From: Enterovibrio paralichthyis
GTDB lineage: Bacteria > Pseudomonadota > Gammaproteobacteria > Enterobacterales > Vibrionaceae
Direction of reading: 5' to 3'
NCBI RefSeq assembly: GCF_019209835.1
Contig: NZ_JAHUTS010000011.1
Location: forward strand, 62,001 to 126,000
DNA: 64,000 nt
Numbering within the stretch: position 1 is the stretch's first letter; each line of letters opens with the position of its first letter. Under the pieces are notes generated by a model, which was not told the origin of the DNA, ran no database searches, and saw only the letters and a program-made list of their open reading frames with translations. Shown here in pieces: positions 35,981 to 44,390 of the stretch. The position numbers and the translations under genes are program-made.

Positions 35981-36087
35981 CTCCTGACAATTTGCCTGCT
36001 GGATTTACAGCGGGCAAACCCCATCTGGCTTGATATTGCAGCAAGGCAGCCTATACTAGCGGGCTGCTGTAGAATGGGGCTTTTTCA

Positions 36088-37143
36088 ATGCAAGTATCCG
36101 ATTTTCATTTTGACCTTCCAGACGCACTGATTGCGCGTTATCCGCAACCGGACCGCACGGCGAGCCGCTTGCTGCAACTTGACGGCAACAGTGGCGAACT
36201 GAGCCACAAACAATTCACCGATATTCTTGAGCTGGTGCAACCGGGCGACCTGATGGTGTTCAACAACACCCGTGTTATTCCGGCTCGCGTATATGGCCGT
36301 AAAGCCTCTGGCGGCAAGATTGAAGTGCTGGTGGAGCGTATGCTGGATGACAAATCGATCCTTGCCCATGTCCGTGCATCCAAGCCACCTAAGCCGGGCA
36401 ACCAGCTTTTCCTGGGTGAAAACGACGAATATGAAGCGGAAATGGTGGCACGCCATGATGCCCTGTTCGAAATCAAATTTACCGGTGAGAAGGCGGTTCT
36501 GGATATCCTGAACCAAGTGGGTCACATGCCCCTGCCGCCTTACATCGACCGCCCGGATGAAGATTCAGACAAAGAGCGCTACCAAACGGTTTACAACCAA
36601 AAGCCGGGTGCCGTTGCTGCACCAACAGCAGGTCTGCACTTTGATGAAAACATCCTGGCAGCACTGAAAGCCAAAGGTGTGGAAACCGCATTCGTGACCC
36701 TGCACGTCGGTGCGGGAACCTTCCAGCCGGTTCGTGTCGACAATATTCTTGACCACGTGATGCATGCTGAATATGCAGAAGTACCTCAGGAAGTGGTGGA
36801 TGCTGTACTGGCAACCAAAGCGCGCGGTAACCGTGTGATTGCGGTGGGTACCACTTCTGTGCGTTCACTGGAAAGCGCGGCACAGCGTGCCAAGCAGGAA
36901 GGCACTGAGCTCAAGCCATTTTTCGATGACACCCAGATCTTCATCTACCCAGGCTACGAATGGCAGCTGGTGGATGCCCTGGTGACCAACTTCCACCTGC
37001 CGGAATCGACCCTCATCATGCTGGTGTCGTCATTCGCTGGCTATGACAACGTCATGAAGGCGTATCAGGAAGCGGTGAACCATGAATATCGCTTCTTCAG
37101 TTACGGCGATGCGATGTTTGTTACCCGCAAGACTGAGGTATAA
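36088..37143 (+). CDS. queA: S-adenosylmethionine:tRNA ribosyltransferase-isomerase
   Basis: 351 residues. Adds the epoxycyclopentane ring precursor to preQ1-tRNA in queuosine synthesis. Markers: FDLPDALIARYPQPDRTASRLL, FNNTRVIPARVYGRK, PLPPYIDR, AAPTAGLHF, TLHVGAGTFQPVR, TNFHLPEST. Start ATG. Separated from tgt by a 140-bp spacer containing a terminator-like hairpin. First gene of the queA-tgt-yajC-secD-secF cluster. Confidence 0.97.
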   Translation: MQVSDFHFDLPDALIARYPQPDRTASRLLQLDGNSGELSHKQFTDILELVQPGDLMVFNNTRVIPARVYGRKASGGKIEVLVERMLDDKSILAHVRASKPPKPGNQLFLGENDEYEAEMVARHDALFEIKFTGEKAVLDILNQVGHMPLPPYIDRPDEDSDKERYQTVYNQKPGAVAAPTAGLHFDENILAALKAKGVETAFVTLHVGAGTFQPVRVDNILDHVMHAEYAEVPQEVVDAVLATKARGNRVIAVGTTSVRSLESAAQRAKQEGTELKPFFDDTQIFIYPGYEWQLVDALVTNFHLPESTLIMLVSSFAGYDNVMKAYQEAVNHEYRFFSYGDAMFVTRKTEV

Positions 37144-37196
37144 TCAGCCCCGGACGCTGATAATCACGGCCCCAAGGCGTGACAATCCCCATTTTG

Positions 37197-37226
37197 ACTG
37201 GCTGTCAGTGAACGACAGCCAGTTTT
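37197..37226 (+). terminator. Terminator-like hairpin between queA and tgt
   Basis: CTGGCTGTC / GACAGCCAG stem, AGTGAAC loop, followed by TTTT. It would end or attenuate transcription before tgt. Confidence 0.75.
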
Positions 37227-37284
37227 GTCTCTGTGCGACAGGCACATTAGCGCCAGACTGTTTCTCTGGCATTTCGGAGGTATC

Positions 37285-38412
37285 GTGAAATACGAACTGA
37301 TTAAGAAAGAAGGCCGCGCCCGCCGTGGTCGTCTGGTATTTGAACGCGGCACAGTAGAAACCCCGGCATTTATGCCAGTGGGTACTTACGGCACCGTAAA
37401 AGGTATGACGCCGGAAGAAGTGGCGGAAACCGGCGCACAAATCCTGCTGGGTAACACTTTCCACCTGTGGCTGCGCCCTGGTCAGGAAGTGATGCGCGCT
37501 CACGGCGACCTGCACGATTTTATGAACTGGCAGGGTCCTATCCTGACAGACTCAGGCGGTTTCCAGGTATTCAGCCTGGGTGCAATGCGCAAAATCACCG
37601 AAGAGGGTGTGCATTTCCGTAACCCGGTAAACGGTGACAAGATTTTCATGGACGCGGAAAAGTCGATGGAAATCCAGTACGATCTGGGTTCTGACATCGT
37701 GATGATTTTCGACGAATGTACGCCATACCCGGCGACGCACGAAGAAGCGAAAAAATCGATGGAAATGAGCCTGCGCTGGGCACAACGCAGCCGTAACCAT
37801 TTCGACAAACTGGGCAACAAGAACGCACTGTTCGGTATCGTTCAGGGTTCGGTTTACGAAGACCTGCGCGATGTGTCTGTTGAAGGCCTGACCAACATAG
37901 GTTTCGACGGTTACGCTGTGGGTGGTCTTGCGGTTGGTGAGCCAAAAGAAGACATGCACCGCGTACTGGAACACACCTGTCCAAAACTGCCGGAAGATAA
38001 GCCACGTTACCTGATGGGCGTAGGTAAACCGGAAGACCTGGTTGAGGGTGTTCGCCGTGGTATCGACATGTTTGACTGTGTAATGCCGACCCGAAATGCA
38101 CGCAACGGCCACCTGTTTGTGACCGGCGGTGTGATCAAGATCCGCAATGCGAAGCATAAAAGCGATACAACTGCACTGGATCCAGAGTGTGACTGTTACA
38201 CTTGCCGCAACTACAGCAAGGCGTATCTACATCACCTTGATCGCTGTAATGAAATCCTTGGCGCGCGCCTTAACACTATCCACAATCTGCGCTACTACCA
38301 GCGCCTGATGGAAGGTTTGCGTAACGCTATTGACGAAGGTAGATTAGAAGCCTTTGTTGAAGATTTCTATGCACGCCGTGGCCGTGAAGTGCCACCGCTG
38401 AAAGAAGACTAA
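37285..38412 (+). CDS. tgt: tRNA-guanine transglycosylase
   Basis: 375 residues, the E. coli length. Exchanges guanine-34 for preQ1 in tRNAs with GUN anticodons. I chose the GTG at 37285, preceded by GGAGG; an upstream frame extension has no supporting signal. Asp residues of the active site (TDSGGFQVFSLG, DMFDCVMPTRNARNG) and the zinc site (CDCYTCRNYSKAYLHHL) are present. Confidence 0.97.
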   Translation: MKYELIKKEGRARRGRLVFERGTVETPAFMPVGTYGTVKGMTPEEVAETGAQILLGNTFHLWLRPGQEVMRAHGDLHDFMNWQGPILTDSGGFQVFSLGAMRKITEEGVHFRNPVNGDKIFMDAEKSMEIQYDLGSDIVMIFDECTPYPATHEEAKKSMEMSLRWAQRSRNHFDKLGNKNALFGIVQGSVYEDLRDVSVEGLTNIGFDGYAVGGLAVGEPKEDMHRVLEHTCPKLPEDKPRYLMGVGKPEDLVEGVRRGIDMFDCVMPTRNARNGHLFVTGGVIKIRNAKHKSDTTALDPECDCYTCRNYSKAYLHHLDRCNEILGARLNTIHNLRYYQRLMEGLRNAIDEGRLEAFVEDFYARRGREVPPLKED

Positions 38413-38490
38413 GATGTGTCGCCGCAACGGGATAACCCTGCTGCGGCGAATGTCTGGACAATGTTCATATTAAGACGAGGACGTTACTGA

Positions 38491-38820
38491 ATGTTTATTT
38501 CTCAAGCTCATGCAGCAGCAGAAGGCGCACCACAAGGTGGCGGTATGCAGCTATTTATCATGCTTGGCCTGTTTGCCGTTATTTTCTACTTCATGATTTA
38601 CCGTCCGCAGGCAAAACGTGTTAAAGAACACAAAAACCTGATGGCTTCTATGGGTAAAGGCGACGAAGTTCTGACCGGCGGCGGCCTGGTGGGCAAAATC
38701 ACTAAAATCTCTGAAGACAACGACTTCATCGTTATCGCACTGAGCGCGAACAACGAAGTGACAATTAAAAAGGATTTTGTGACTGCAGTTCTGCCAAAAG
38801 GCACGATTCAGTCGCTGTAA
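38491..38820 (+). CDS. yajC: Preprotein translocase subunit YajC
   Basis: 109 residues. Single transmembrane helix (MQLFIMLGLFAVIFYFMIYR) then YRPQAKRVKEHKNLMASMGKGDEVLTGGGLVGKI. Associates with SecDF. Preceded by a GC hairpin (38420-38448) without a T tail. Part of the yajC-secD-secF unit. Confidence 0.96.
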   Translation: MFISQAHAAAEGAPQGGGMQLFIMLGLFAVIFYFMIYRPQAKRVKEHKNLMASMGKGDEVLTGGGLVGKITKISEDNDFIVIALSANNEVTIKKDFVTAVLPKGTIQSL

Positions 38821-38846
38821 GCCCATCACCATAAAGGATCCTAGCA

Positions 38847-40700
38847 GTGCTAAACCGTTATCCTTTGTGGAAGTACATTATGGTTGTCGCCGTCCTTTTG
38901 ATCGGCGCACTTTATGCACTTCCCAATCTTTACGGTGAAGATCCAGCGGTTCAAATCACCGGGGCGCGTGGCGCCTCGGTTGATCTCTCAACTCTGGACA
39001 CCGTTAAATCAACCCTCGAAAAAGACAAGATTCCTTATCAATCCATCGCGCTCGAAAACGGCACAGTACTGGTTCGTTTTAAAAACACCGATGATCAGAT
39101 TGAAGCCCGTGACCTGCTGAATGCTGACTTCAAAGAAGCAGGATTGGTTATCGCACTGAACCTTGCCCCTGCAACCCCTGAATGGCTTGAAGCAATTGGC
39201 GCCAACCCAATGAAACTGGGTCTGGACCTGCGTGGTGGTGTGCACTTCCTGATGGAAGTGGACATGGACGCTGCAATGGAAAAACTGCTGAGTCAACAGG
39301 AAGACACTTTCCGTACAGAACTCCGTGAAGCGAAAATCCGTTACCGTGGTATCCGTGTCGGCGGCGACGACAACATCGAAGTGATGTTGCGTAACGCGAA
39401 CGAAATGGAAGAGGCGGAACGTGAACTGGCGAAACTGCACCCAGATATGGTGTTTACCACCGATAGCGACCGTTTTGCTGTTTCTGCGAAGTTCACCGAA
39501 GCACGTCTGCAGGAAATCCGTAACTACGCTGTTGATCAGAACATCACCATTCTGCGCAACCGTGTGAACGAACTGGGTGTGGCTGAGCCACTGGTTCAAC
39601 GTCAGGGTGCGAGCCGCATCGTGGTTGAGCTTCCAGGTGTTCAGGACACTGCACGTGCGAAAGAAATCCTGGGTGCTACGGCAACCTTGGAATTCCGCGA
39701 AGTGGATGACAGTGCGGATCTTGCAGCAGCTGCTTCAGGCCGTGTGCCTCCAGGCAGTGAAGTGAAGATGACCCGTGATGGCCGTCCTGTCGTGCTGAAA
39801 AAGCGCGTGATCCTTGGTGGTTCCAGCATCACAGATGCAAGCTCAAGCTTTGACGAATACAGCCGTCCACAGGTTAACATCTCGCTCGACAGCGAAGGTG
39901 GCAGCAAGATGGCGGCATTCAGTAAGAACAACGTTGGCAAGTTGATGGCGACGGTTTTTGCTGAATACAAAGACAGCGGCAAACGTGATGCGAATGGCAA
40001 GGTTATCCTGTCCAAGCACGAAGAAGTGATCAACCAAGCGACAATTCAATCTGCGCTGGGCCGTAACTTCCGTATCACTGGTATCGACTCCCAGGCTGAA
40101 GCGCACAACCTTGCGCTGCTGCTGCGTGCCGGTGCCCTGATTGCGCCAATCTCTATTGTCGAAGAGCGTACTATTGGCCCGTCTATGGGTCAGCAGAACA
40201 TCGACATGGGTATCAAGGCGTGTCTGTACGGCTTACTGGCAGTCATGCTGTTTACTGCGGTTTACTACCGTCGTTTCGGTCTGTTTGCGAACGTTGCCTT
40301 GCTGGCAAACGTTGTGCTGATCATCGGTGTAATGTCGATGATTCCGGGCGCAACCATGACTCTGCCGGGTATCGCAGGTATCGTACTGACCGTAGGTATG
40401 GCGATTGACGCCAACGTACTGATCTTCGAGCGTATCCGGGATGAACTCAATGAGGGACGCAACCCTCAACAGGCGATTCACCAGGGTTATGCGAATGCAT
40501 TCAGCACCATCGCCGATGCCAACATCACCACCCTTATCACAGCTATCATCCTGTTTGCTGTGGGTACAGGTCCGGTGAAAGGCTTCGCGGTTACGCTGTC
40601 TATCGGTATTCTCACCTCTATGTTCACTGCCATTATCGGTACCCGTTGCCTGGTTAACCTGGTTTACGGCGGTAAGCGCATTGATAAATTGTCGATTTAA
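38847..40700 (+). CDS. secD: Protein translocase subunit SecD
   Basis: 617 residues. Inner-membrane protein using proton-motive force to pull preproteins from the periplasmic side. Markers: LNRYPLWKYIMVVAVLLIGALYALPNLYGEDPAVQ, LGLDLRGGVHFLMEVD, a large periplasmic P1 domain, and the C-terminal five-helix bundle with GMAIDANVLIFERIRDEL. GTG start at 38847 with AAAGGATCC upstream. secF begins 12 bp after. Confidence 0.97.
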   Translation: MLNRYPLWKYIMVVAVLLIGALYALPNLYGEDPAVQITGARGASVDLSTLDTVKSTLEKDKIPYQSIALENGTVLVRFKNTDDQIEARDLLNADFKEAGLVIALNLAPATPEWLEAIGANPMKLGLDLRGGVHFLMEVDMDAAMEKLLSQQEDTFRTELREAKIRYRGIRVGGDDNIEVMLRNANEMEEAERELAKLHPDMVFTTDSDRFAVSAKFTEARLQEIRNYAVDQNITILRNRVNELGVAEPLVQRQGASRIVVELPGVQDTARAKEILGATATLEFREVDDSADLAAAASGRVPPGSEVKMTRDGRPVVLKKRVILGGSSITDASSSFDEYSRPQVNISLDSEGGSKMAAFSKNNVGKLMATVFAEYKDSGKRDANGKVILSKHEEVINQATIQSALGRNFRITGIDSQAEAHNLALLLRAGALIAPISIVEERTIGPSMGQQNIDMGIKACLYGLLAVMLFTAVYYRRFGLFANVALLANVVLIIGVMSMIPGATMTLPGIAGIVLTVGMAIDANVLIFERIRDELNEGRNPQQAIHQGYANAFSTIADANITTLITAIILFAVGTGPVKGFAVTLSIGILTSMFTAIIGTRCLVNLVYGGKRIDKLSI

Positions 40701-40712
40701 GGAGGCATTAAA

Positions 40713-41663
40713 ATGTTTCAACTTTTAAAGCCGAACTTTTACTTCGATTTCATGCGCTTGACCAAGCCTGCATATATTTTGTCGGCGCTGATGATTGCCG
40801 CCTCGATCTTTACCCTGTCAACCAAATGGCTGAACTGGGGTCTGGATTTCACGGGCGGTACCCTGATTGAAGTAGGGTTCGAAAAACCGGCGGATTTGCC
40901 TCAAATCCGTGAAGCACTGGCAGCAAAAGGTTTTGGCGATGCGATCGTACAAAACTTCGGTACTGCACGCGATGTGATGGTGCGCCTGCGTCCTCGTGAC
41001 GATCTGAAGGGCGAATTGCTGGGTACGCAAATTCTGGACGCTATCAAGGCCGGTACTGGCCAAGAAGTGGAAATGCGCCGTATCGAGTTTGTGGGCCCGA
41101 ACGTGGGTGAAGAGCTGACCGAAGCGGGCGGCCTGGCGATTCTGGTATCGCTGATCTGTATCTTGCTTTATGTGTCACTGCGATTTGAATGGCGTCTGGC
41201 AACCGGTGCAGTAATGTCACTGGCTCACGACGTTATCATTACGCTGGGTATCTTCTCGCTGTTCCAGATTGAAGTTGACCTGACTATCGTTGCAGCACTG
41301 CTGACCGTTGTCGGTTACTCGCTCAACGATACCATCGTTGTGTTTGACCGTGTGCGTGAAAACTTCCGCAAGATGCGTAAGGGCGACAGCGCGGACATCA
41401 TGAACGAGTCAATCTCGCAGACACTGAGCCGTACTATTATCACCTCAGGTACCACCCTGTTTGTGGTAATCGCACTGTTCCTGCAAGGTGGCGCGATGAT
41501 CCACGGTTTTGCCGCAGCGTTGCTGATTGGTATCACCGTCGGTACTTATTCATCAATCTACGTTGCATCCGCGATTGCTCTGTCTCTGGGTCTGACCCGT
41601 GAGCACCTGCTGCCACCACCACCGGTGGACAAAGAAGGTGAAGAGTTCGATGCAATGCCTTAA
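40713..41663 (+). CDS. secF: Protein translocase subunit SecF
   Basis: 316 residues, six transmembrane helices with the SecF signatures LDFTGGTLIEVGFE and GYSLNDTIVVFDRVREN. Forms the SecDF complex with the upstream product. Start ATG after GGAGGCATTAAA. Last gene of the cluster; terminator at 41691-41717. Confidence 0.97.
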   Translation: MFQLLKPNFYFDFMRLTKPAYILSALMIAASIFTLSTKWLNWGLDFTGGTLIEVGFEKPADLPQIREALAAKGFGDAIVQNFGTARDVMVRLRPRDDLKGELLGTQILDAIKAGTGQEVEMRRIEFVGPNVGEELTEAGGLAILVSLICILLYVSLRFEWRLATGAVMSLAHDVIITLGIFSLFQIEVDLTIVAALLTVVGYSLNDTIVVFDRVRENFRKMRKGDSADIMNESISQTLSRTIITSGTTLFVVIALFLQGGAMIHGFAAALLIGITVGTYSSIYVASAIALSLGLTREHLLPPPPVDKEGEEFDAMP

Positions 41664-41690
41664 TGGCTAGCTGAAACGGTGAAATAGAAA

Positions 41691-41717
41691 ACGGAGCTGA
41701 AAGGCTCCGTTTTTTTA
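41691..41717 (+). terminator. secF terminator
   Basis: ACGGAGC / GCTCCGT stem followed by seven T's, 28 bp past the secF stop. Confidence 0.9.
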
Positions 41718-41770
41718 TTTGGTGATCGAGATTAAGAGCAGGGAATAGAAAAAGCAGATGGGTAGAAAAA

Positions 41771-41848
41771 GCAGATAGAGCAGATAGAGCAGATAGAGCA
41801 GATAGAGCAGATAGAGCAGATAGAGCAGATAGAGCAGATAGAGCAGAT
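41771..41848. repeat. 9-bp tandem repeat (GCAGATAGA), 8.7 copies
   Basis: Eight perfect copies of GCAGATAGA plus a partial GCAGAT, uninterrupted. A looser copy (GCAGATGGGTAGA) lies just upstream at about 41754. On the minus strand a frame would read Ser-Ile-Cys repeats, but I see no sign it is translated. Confidence 0.95.
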
Positions 41849-41882
41849 TTTCTCGTGCCTCAACCGGAGAGACAATAACCTT

Positions 41883-41910
41883 CCAGTCTCCAGTCTCCAG
41901 TCTCCAGTCT
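41883..41910. repeat. 7-bp tandem repeat (CCAGTCT), four copies
   Basis: Four perfect copies of CCAGTCT, 34 bp from the 9-bp repeat array in the same secF-suhB gap. Confidence 0.95.
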
Positions 41911-41924
41911 CAATCGCCCCAAAC

Positions 41925-41954
41925 AAAAACGGCGCCCCGAAGGACGCCGTTTTT
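41925..41954 (-). terminator. suhB terminator
   Basis: AAAAACGGCG / CGCCGTTTTT stem, downstream of suhB on the minus strand; T-rich on both sides. Confidence 0.85.
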
Positions 41955-41971
41955 ATCGAAAGCGAAGAGGC

Positions 41972-42775
41972 TTATTTCTTCATTGCTTCGTTTGCGTTGT
42001 CGCGAATTTTACCCAGGATACCTTTCAGTACTTTAGGGTTAGCAACAACGATGTTGCCTGACTGCATGTAATCAGTACCGCCAGCGAAGTCGGTGCACAA
42101 TGCGCCAGCTTCACGTGCGATCAGTTCACCTGCCGCCATGTCCCAAGGTTTCAGGCCCAGCTCGAAGAAACCGTCTACACGGCCAGCTGCCGCGTAACAC
42201 AGATCCAGTGCTGCAGAACCAGTGCGACGGAAGTCTGCACAGTCAACGAACAGTGCGCCAACGACTTTGATGAAACCTTCAGAGTGTTGTTTCGCTTTGA
42301 ACGGGAAACCAGTTGCCAGGATAGTACCTTGCAGATCTTTCGCCACGCCCACACGGATACGTTTGCTGTTCAGCTGTGCACCAGCACCGCGCTGAGCAGA
42401 GAACAGTTCGTTACGCAGTGGATCGTACACACAAGCTACCTCGGTGCGGCCTTTGATGCGCAGCGCGATAGACACAGAGAAGTGTGGGAAACCTTTTACG
42501 AAGTTGGTAGTGCCATCCAGTGGGTCGATGATCCATTGGTAATCAGTGTCTTTACCAGTAATAACACCGGCTTCTTCAGTCACGATGTTGTGCTCTGGGT
42601 ACGACTTCTTGATCACGTCGATGATGATTTGTTCTGCTGCTTTGTCGATGTTAGTAACAAAGTCGTTAGAACCTTTTTGAGTGGTTTCAACGTTATCAGA
42701 GTTTTCAGCAGATTTAGCGATAAAATCGCCAGCTTTTCGCGCAGCGCGAATAGCAATGTTTAGCATTGGATGCAT
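41972..42775 (-). CDS. suhB: Inositol-1-monophosphatase / antitermination factor SuhB
   Basis: 267 residues. Mg-dependent phosphatase fold with IDPLDGTTNFVKGFPHF and WDMAAGELIAREAGA (metal-binding Asp residues present). In E. coli SuhB also joins rRNA antitermination complexes. Divergent from trmJ, 218 bp apart, the usual enteric/Vibrio arrangement. Confidence 0.96.
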   Translation of the reverse strand: MHPMLNIAIRAARKAGDFIAKSAENSDNVETTQKGSNDFVTNIDKAAEQIIIDVIKKSYPEHNIVTEEAGVITGKDTDYQWIIDPLDGTTNFVKGFPHFSVSIALRIKGRTEVACVYDPLRNELFSAQRGAGAQLNSKRIRVGVAKDLQGTILATGFPFKAKQHSEGFIKVVGALFVDCADFRRTGSAALDLCYAAAGRVDGFFELGLKPWDMAAGELIAREAGALCTDFAGGTDYMQSGNIVVANPKVLKGILGKIRDNANEAMKK

Positions 42776-42993
42776 ACGAATTTCCCAACGGATGTTAAAG
42801 AACGGAAAGCGGCGGCGAGTATATCAGAGCTGCGGCAAAAGGGAAGTGGTTATTTTTTGCTCATCTGCTTTTTACACAGGCGCTAAAAAGGGAAAATCAA
42901 AAGCTGCTGTGTTAGAATCCCGCGGCTTTATTATCAAATGGCGCCAAGGCGCGGTTTGATTGCTTTTCGTCAACGAATTTCAGTGAACGTTAA

Positions 42994-43725
42994 ATGTTAG
43001 ATAATATTCGAATTGTGCTGGTCGGCACCACGCATTCAGGCAACATTGGCTCTGCCGCCCGTGCCATGAAAGTGATGGGTCTTAAACACATGGTGCTGGT
43101 TGCGCCTGAGTGTAAAGTAGATGGTCAGGCGATCGCACTGGCTGCCGGTGCCAGCGATATTGCTAACAACGCACGTATCGTGGAGACGGTAGAAGAAGCG
43201 GTGGCAGATTGTGGTCTGGTGATTGGTACCAGTGCACGCAGCCGTACGCTGGATTGGCCAATGCTGGATTCCCGTGAATGTGGTATCAAGGCGATTGAAG
43301 AAGCGCCTCAGCATCCAGTTGCTTTTGTGTTTGGTCGTGAACGCACCGGTCTAACTAACGATGAACTTCAGGCGTGTAACTATCACGTGGCTATCCCGGC
43401 CAACCCTGAATACAGCTCTCTGAATCTGGCGATGGCGGTACAAACCCTTTGCTATGAATCACGTATGGCGTGGCTCGACAGCCAGGCTTACAAAGGTGAA
43501 GTGAAAGAGCAGGAGTATCCGCTGGCTGAAGATCTGGAACGTTTCTATGACCATCTTGAGCAAGTGCTGGACAACACCGGTTTTATCAATAAGTCCCACC
43601 CGGGCATGGTCATGACCAAGCTTCGCCGTTTGTTCAACCGTGCAAGACCTGAGAGTCAGGAACTGAATATCTTGCGTGGTGTGCTTTCATCGGTTGAAAA
43701 AAAGATGAAAGAGGCGCAAAAATAA
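42994..43725 (+). CDS. trmJ: tRNA (cytidine/uridine-32-2'-O)-methyltransferase TrmJ
   Basis: 243 residues, SPOUT fold. Markers: IRIVLVGTTHSGNIGSAARAMKVMGL, FGRERTGLTNDEL and the knot EYSSLNLAMAVQTLCYE. Methylates ribose of position 32. Located just upstream of the isc operon, as in enterics. Confidence 0.96.
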   Translation: MLDNIRIVLVGTTHSGNIGSAARAMKVMGLKHMVLVAPECKVDGQAIALAAGASDIANNARIVETVEEAVADCGLVIGTSARSRTLDWPMLDSRECGIKAIEEAPQHPVAFVFGRERTGLTNDELQACNYHVAIPANPEYSSLNLAMAVQTLCYESRMAWLDSQAYKGEVKEQEYPLAEDLERFYDHLEQVLDNTGFINKSHPGMVMTKLRRLFNRARPESQELNILRGVLSSVEKKMKEAQK

Positions 43726-43771
43726 CCACTTTACGTCTAGGGCTAAAAGCCTGACTGTTTTAGTAGGTTAA

Positions 43772-43796
43772 ATACTTGACCATAATAGTCGGGTAT
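43772..43796 (+). promoter_or_regulatory. IscR type 1 binding site in the isc promoter
   Basis: The 25 bases match the ATASYYGACTRWWWYAGTCRRSTAT consensus at 24 positions (TTGACC left half, AGTCGGGTAT right half). It overlaps where the iscR promoter must lie, 40 bp before the iscR start, and predicts feedback repression by [2Fe-2S]-IscR. Confidence 0.88.
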
Positions 43797-43835
43797 GTCA
43801 GACTCATTTCATTACTCGCTCACAGGTAGGATGTT

Positions 43836-44360
43836 ATGAGACTGACTTCGAAAGGCAGATATGCCGTTACTGCGATGCTCGATGTCGCACTTCACTCCGA
43901 ACAGGGGCCAGTGCCTCTCGCGGACATTTCAGAACGCCAAGGAATTTCTCTGTCGTATCTGGAGCAACTCTTTTCCCGTCTCCGCAAAGCGGGGCTGGTA
44001 TCAAGCGTTCGTGGCCCGGGTGGTGGTTACCGTCTGGGTGTGGATGCAAATGAGATTGCAGTCGGCATGGTGATTGCCGCGGTGGACGAATCAGTCGATG
44101 CCACCAAGTGTCAGGGTAAAGGCGATTGCCAGGGTGGAACCCGTTGCCTGACACACACGCTTTGGCGTGACCTTAGCTCGCGTATCAGCAGCTTTTTAAA
44201 TGACATTACGCTCGGCGAATTGATGCAAGACAATGAAGTTAAGCAGATCGCGGGTCGTCAGGACTCTTCGTTAGAGTCCACAACTATTGTAAGACATGGT
44301 TTAAACTCCAGTGGCAGTGAAAGGCCAGCCACCAATGTGAGCGTTAACATTCGCTCGTGA
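43836..44360 (+). CDS. iscR: Iron-sulfur cluster regulator IscR
   Basis: 174 residues, Rrf2 family. Winged HTH (MRLTSKGRYAVTAMLDVALH, SLSYLEQLFSRLRKAGLV, RGPGGGYRL). Three cluster cysteines appear in KCQGKGDCQGGTRC. Slightly longer C-terminus than E. coli (162). Represses the isc operon via the site at 43772-43796 when carrying a cluster. Confidence 0.97.
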   Translation: MRLTSKGRYAVTAMLDVALHSEQGPVPLADISERQGISLSYLEQLFSRLRKAGLVSSVRGPGGGYRLGVDANEIAVGMVIAAVDESVDATKCQGKGDCQGGTRCLTHTLWRDLSSRISSFLNDITLGELMQDNEVKQIAGRQDSSLESTTIVRHGLNSSGSERPATNVSVNIRS

Positions 44361-44390
44361 TCAGTCGTGCCGGAGTACTTGGAGAAACAA

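Noticed and set aside
41771..41910. CRISPR-like array
   Set aside because: Units are 7-9 bp with no spacers, far too short for CRISPR, and no cas genes are near.
41732..41926. Minus-strand frame with eight Ser-Ile-Cys repeats
   Set aside because: It is the 9-bp repeat read in one frame; no ribosome site, no family signature, and it lies between two terminators.
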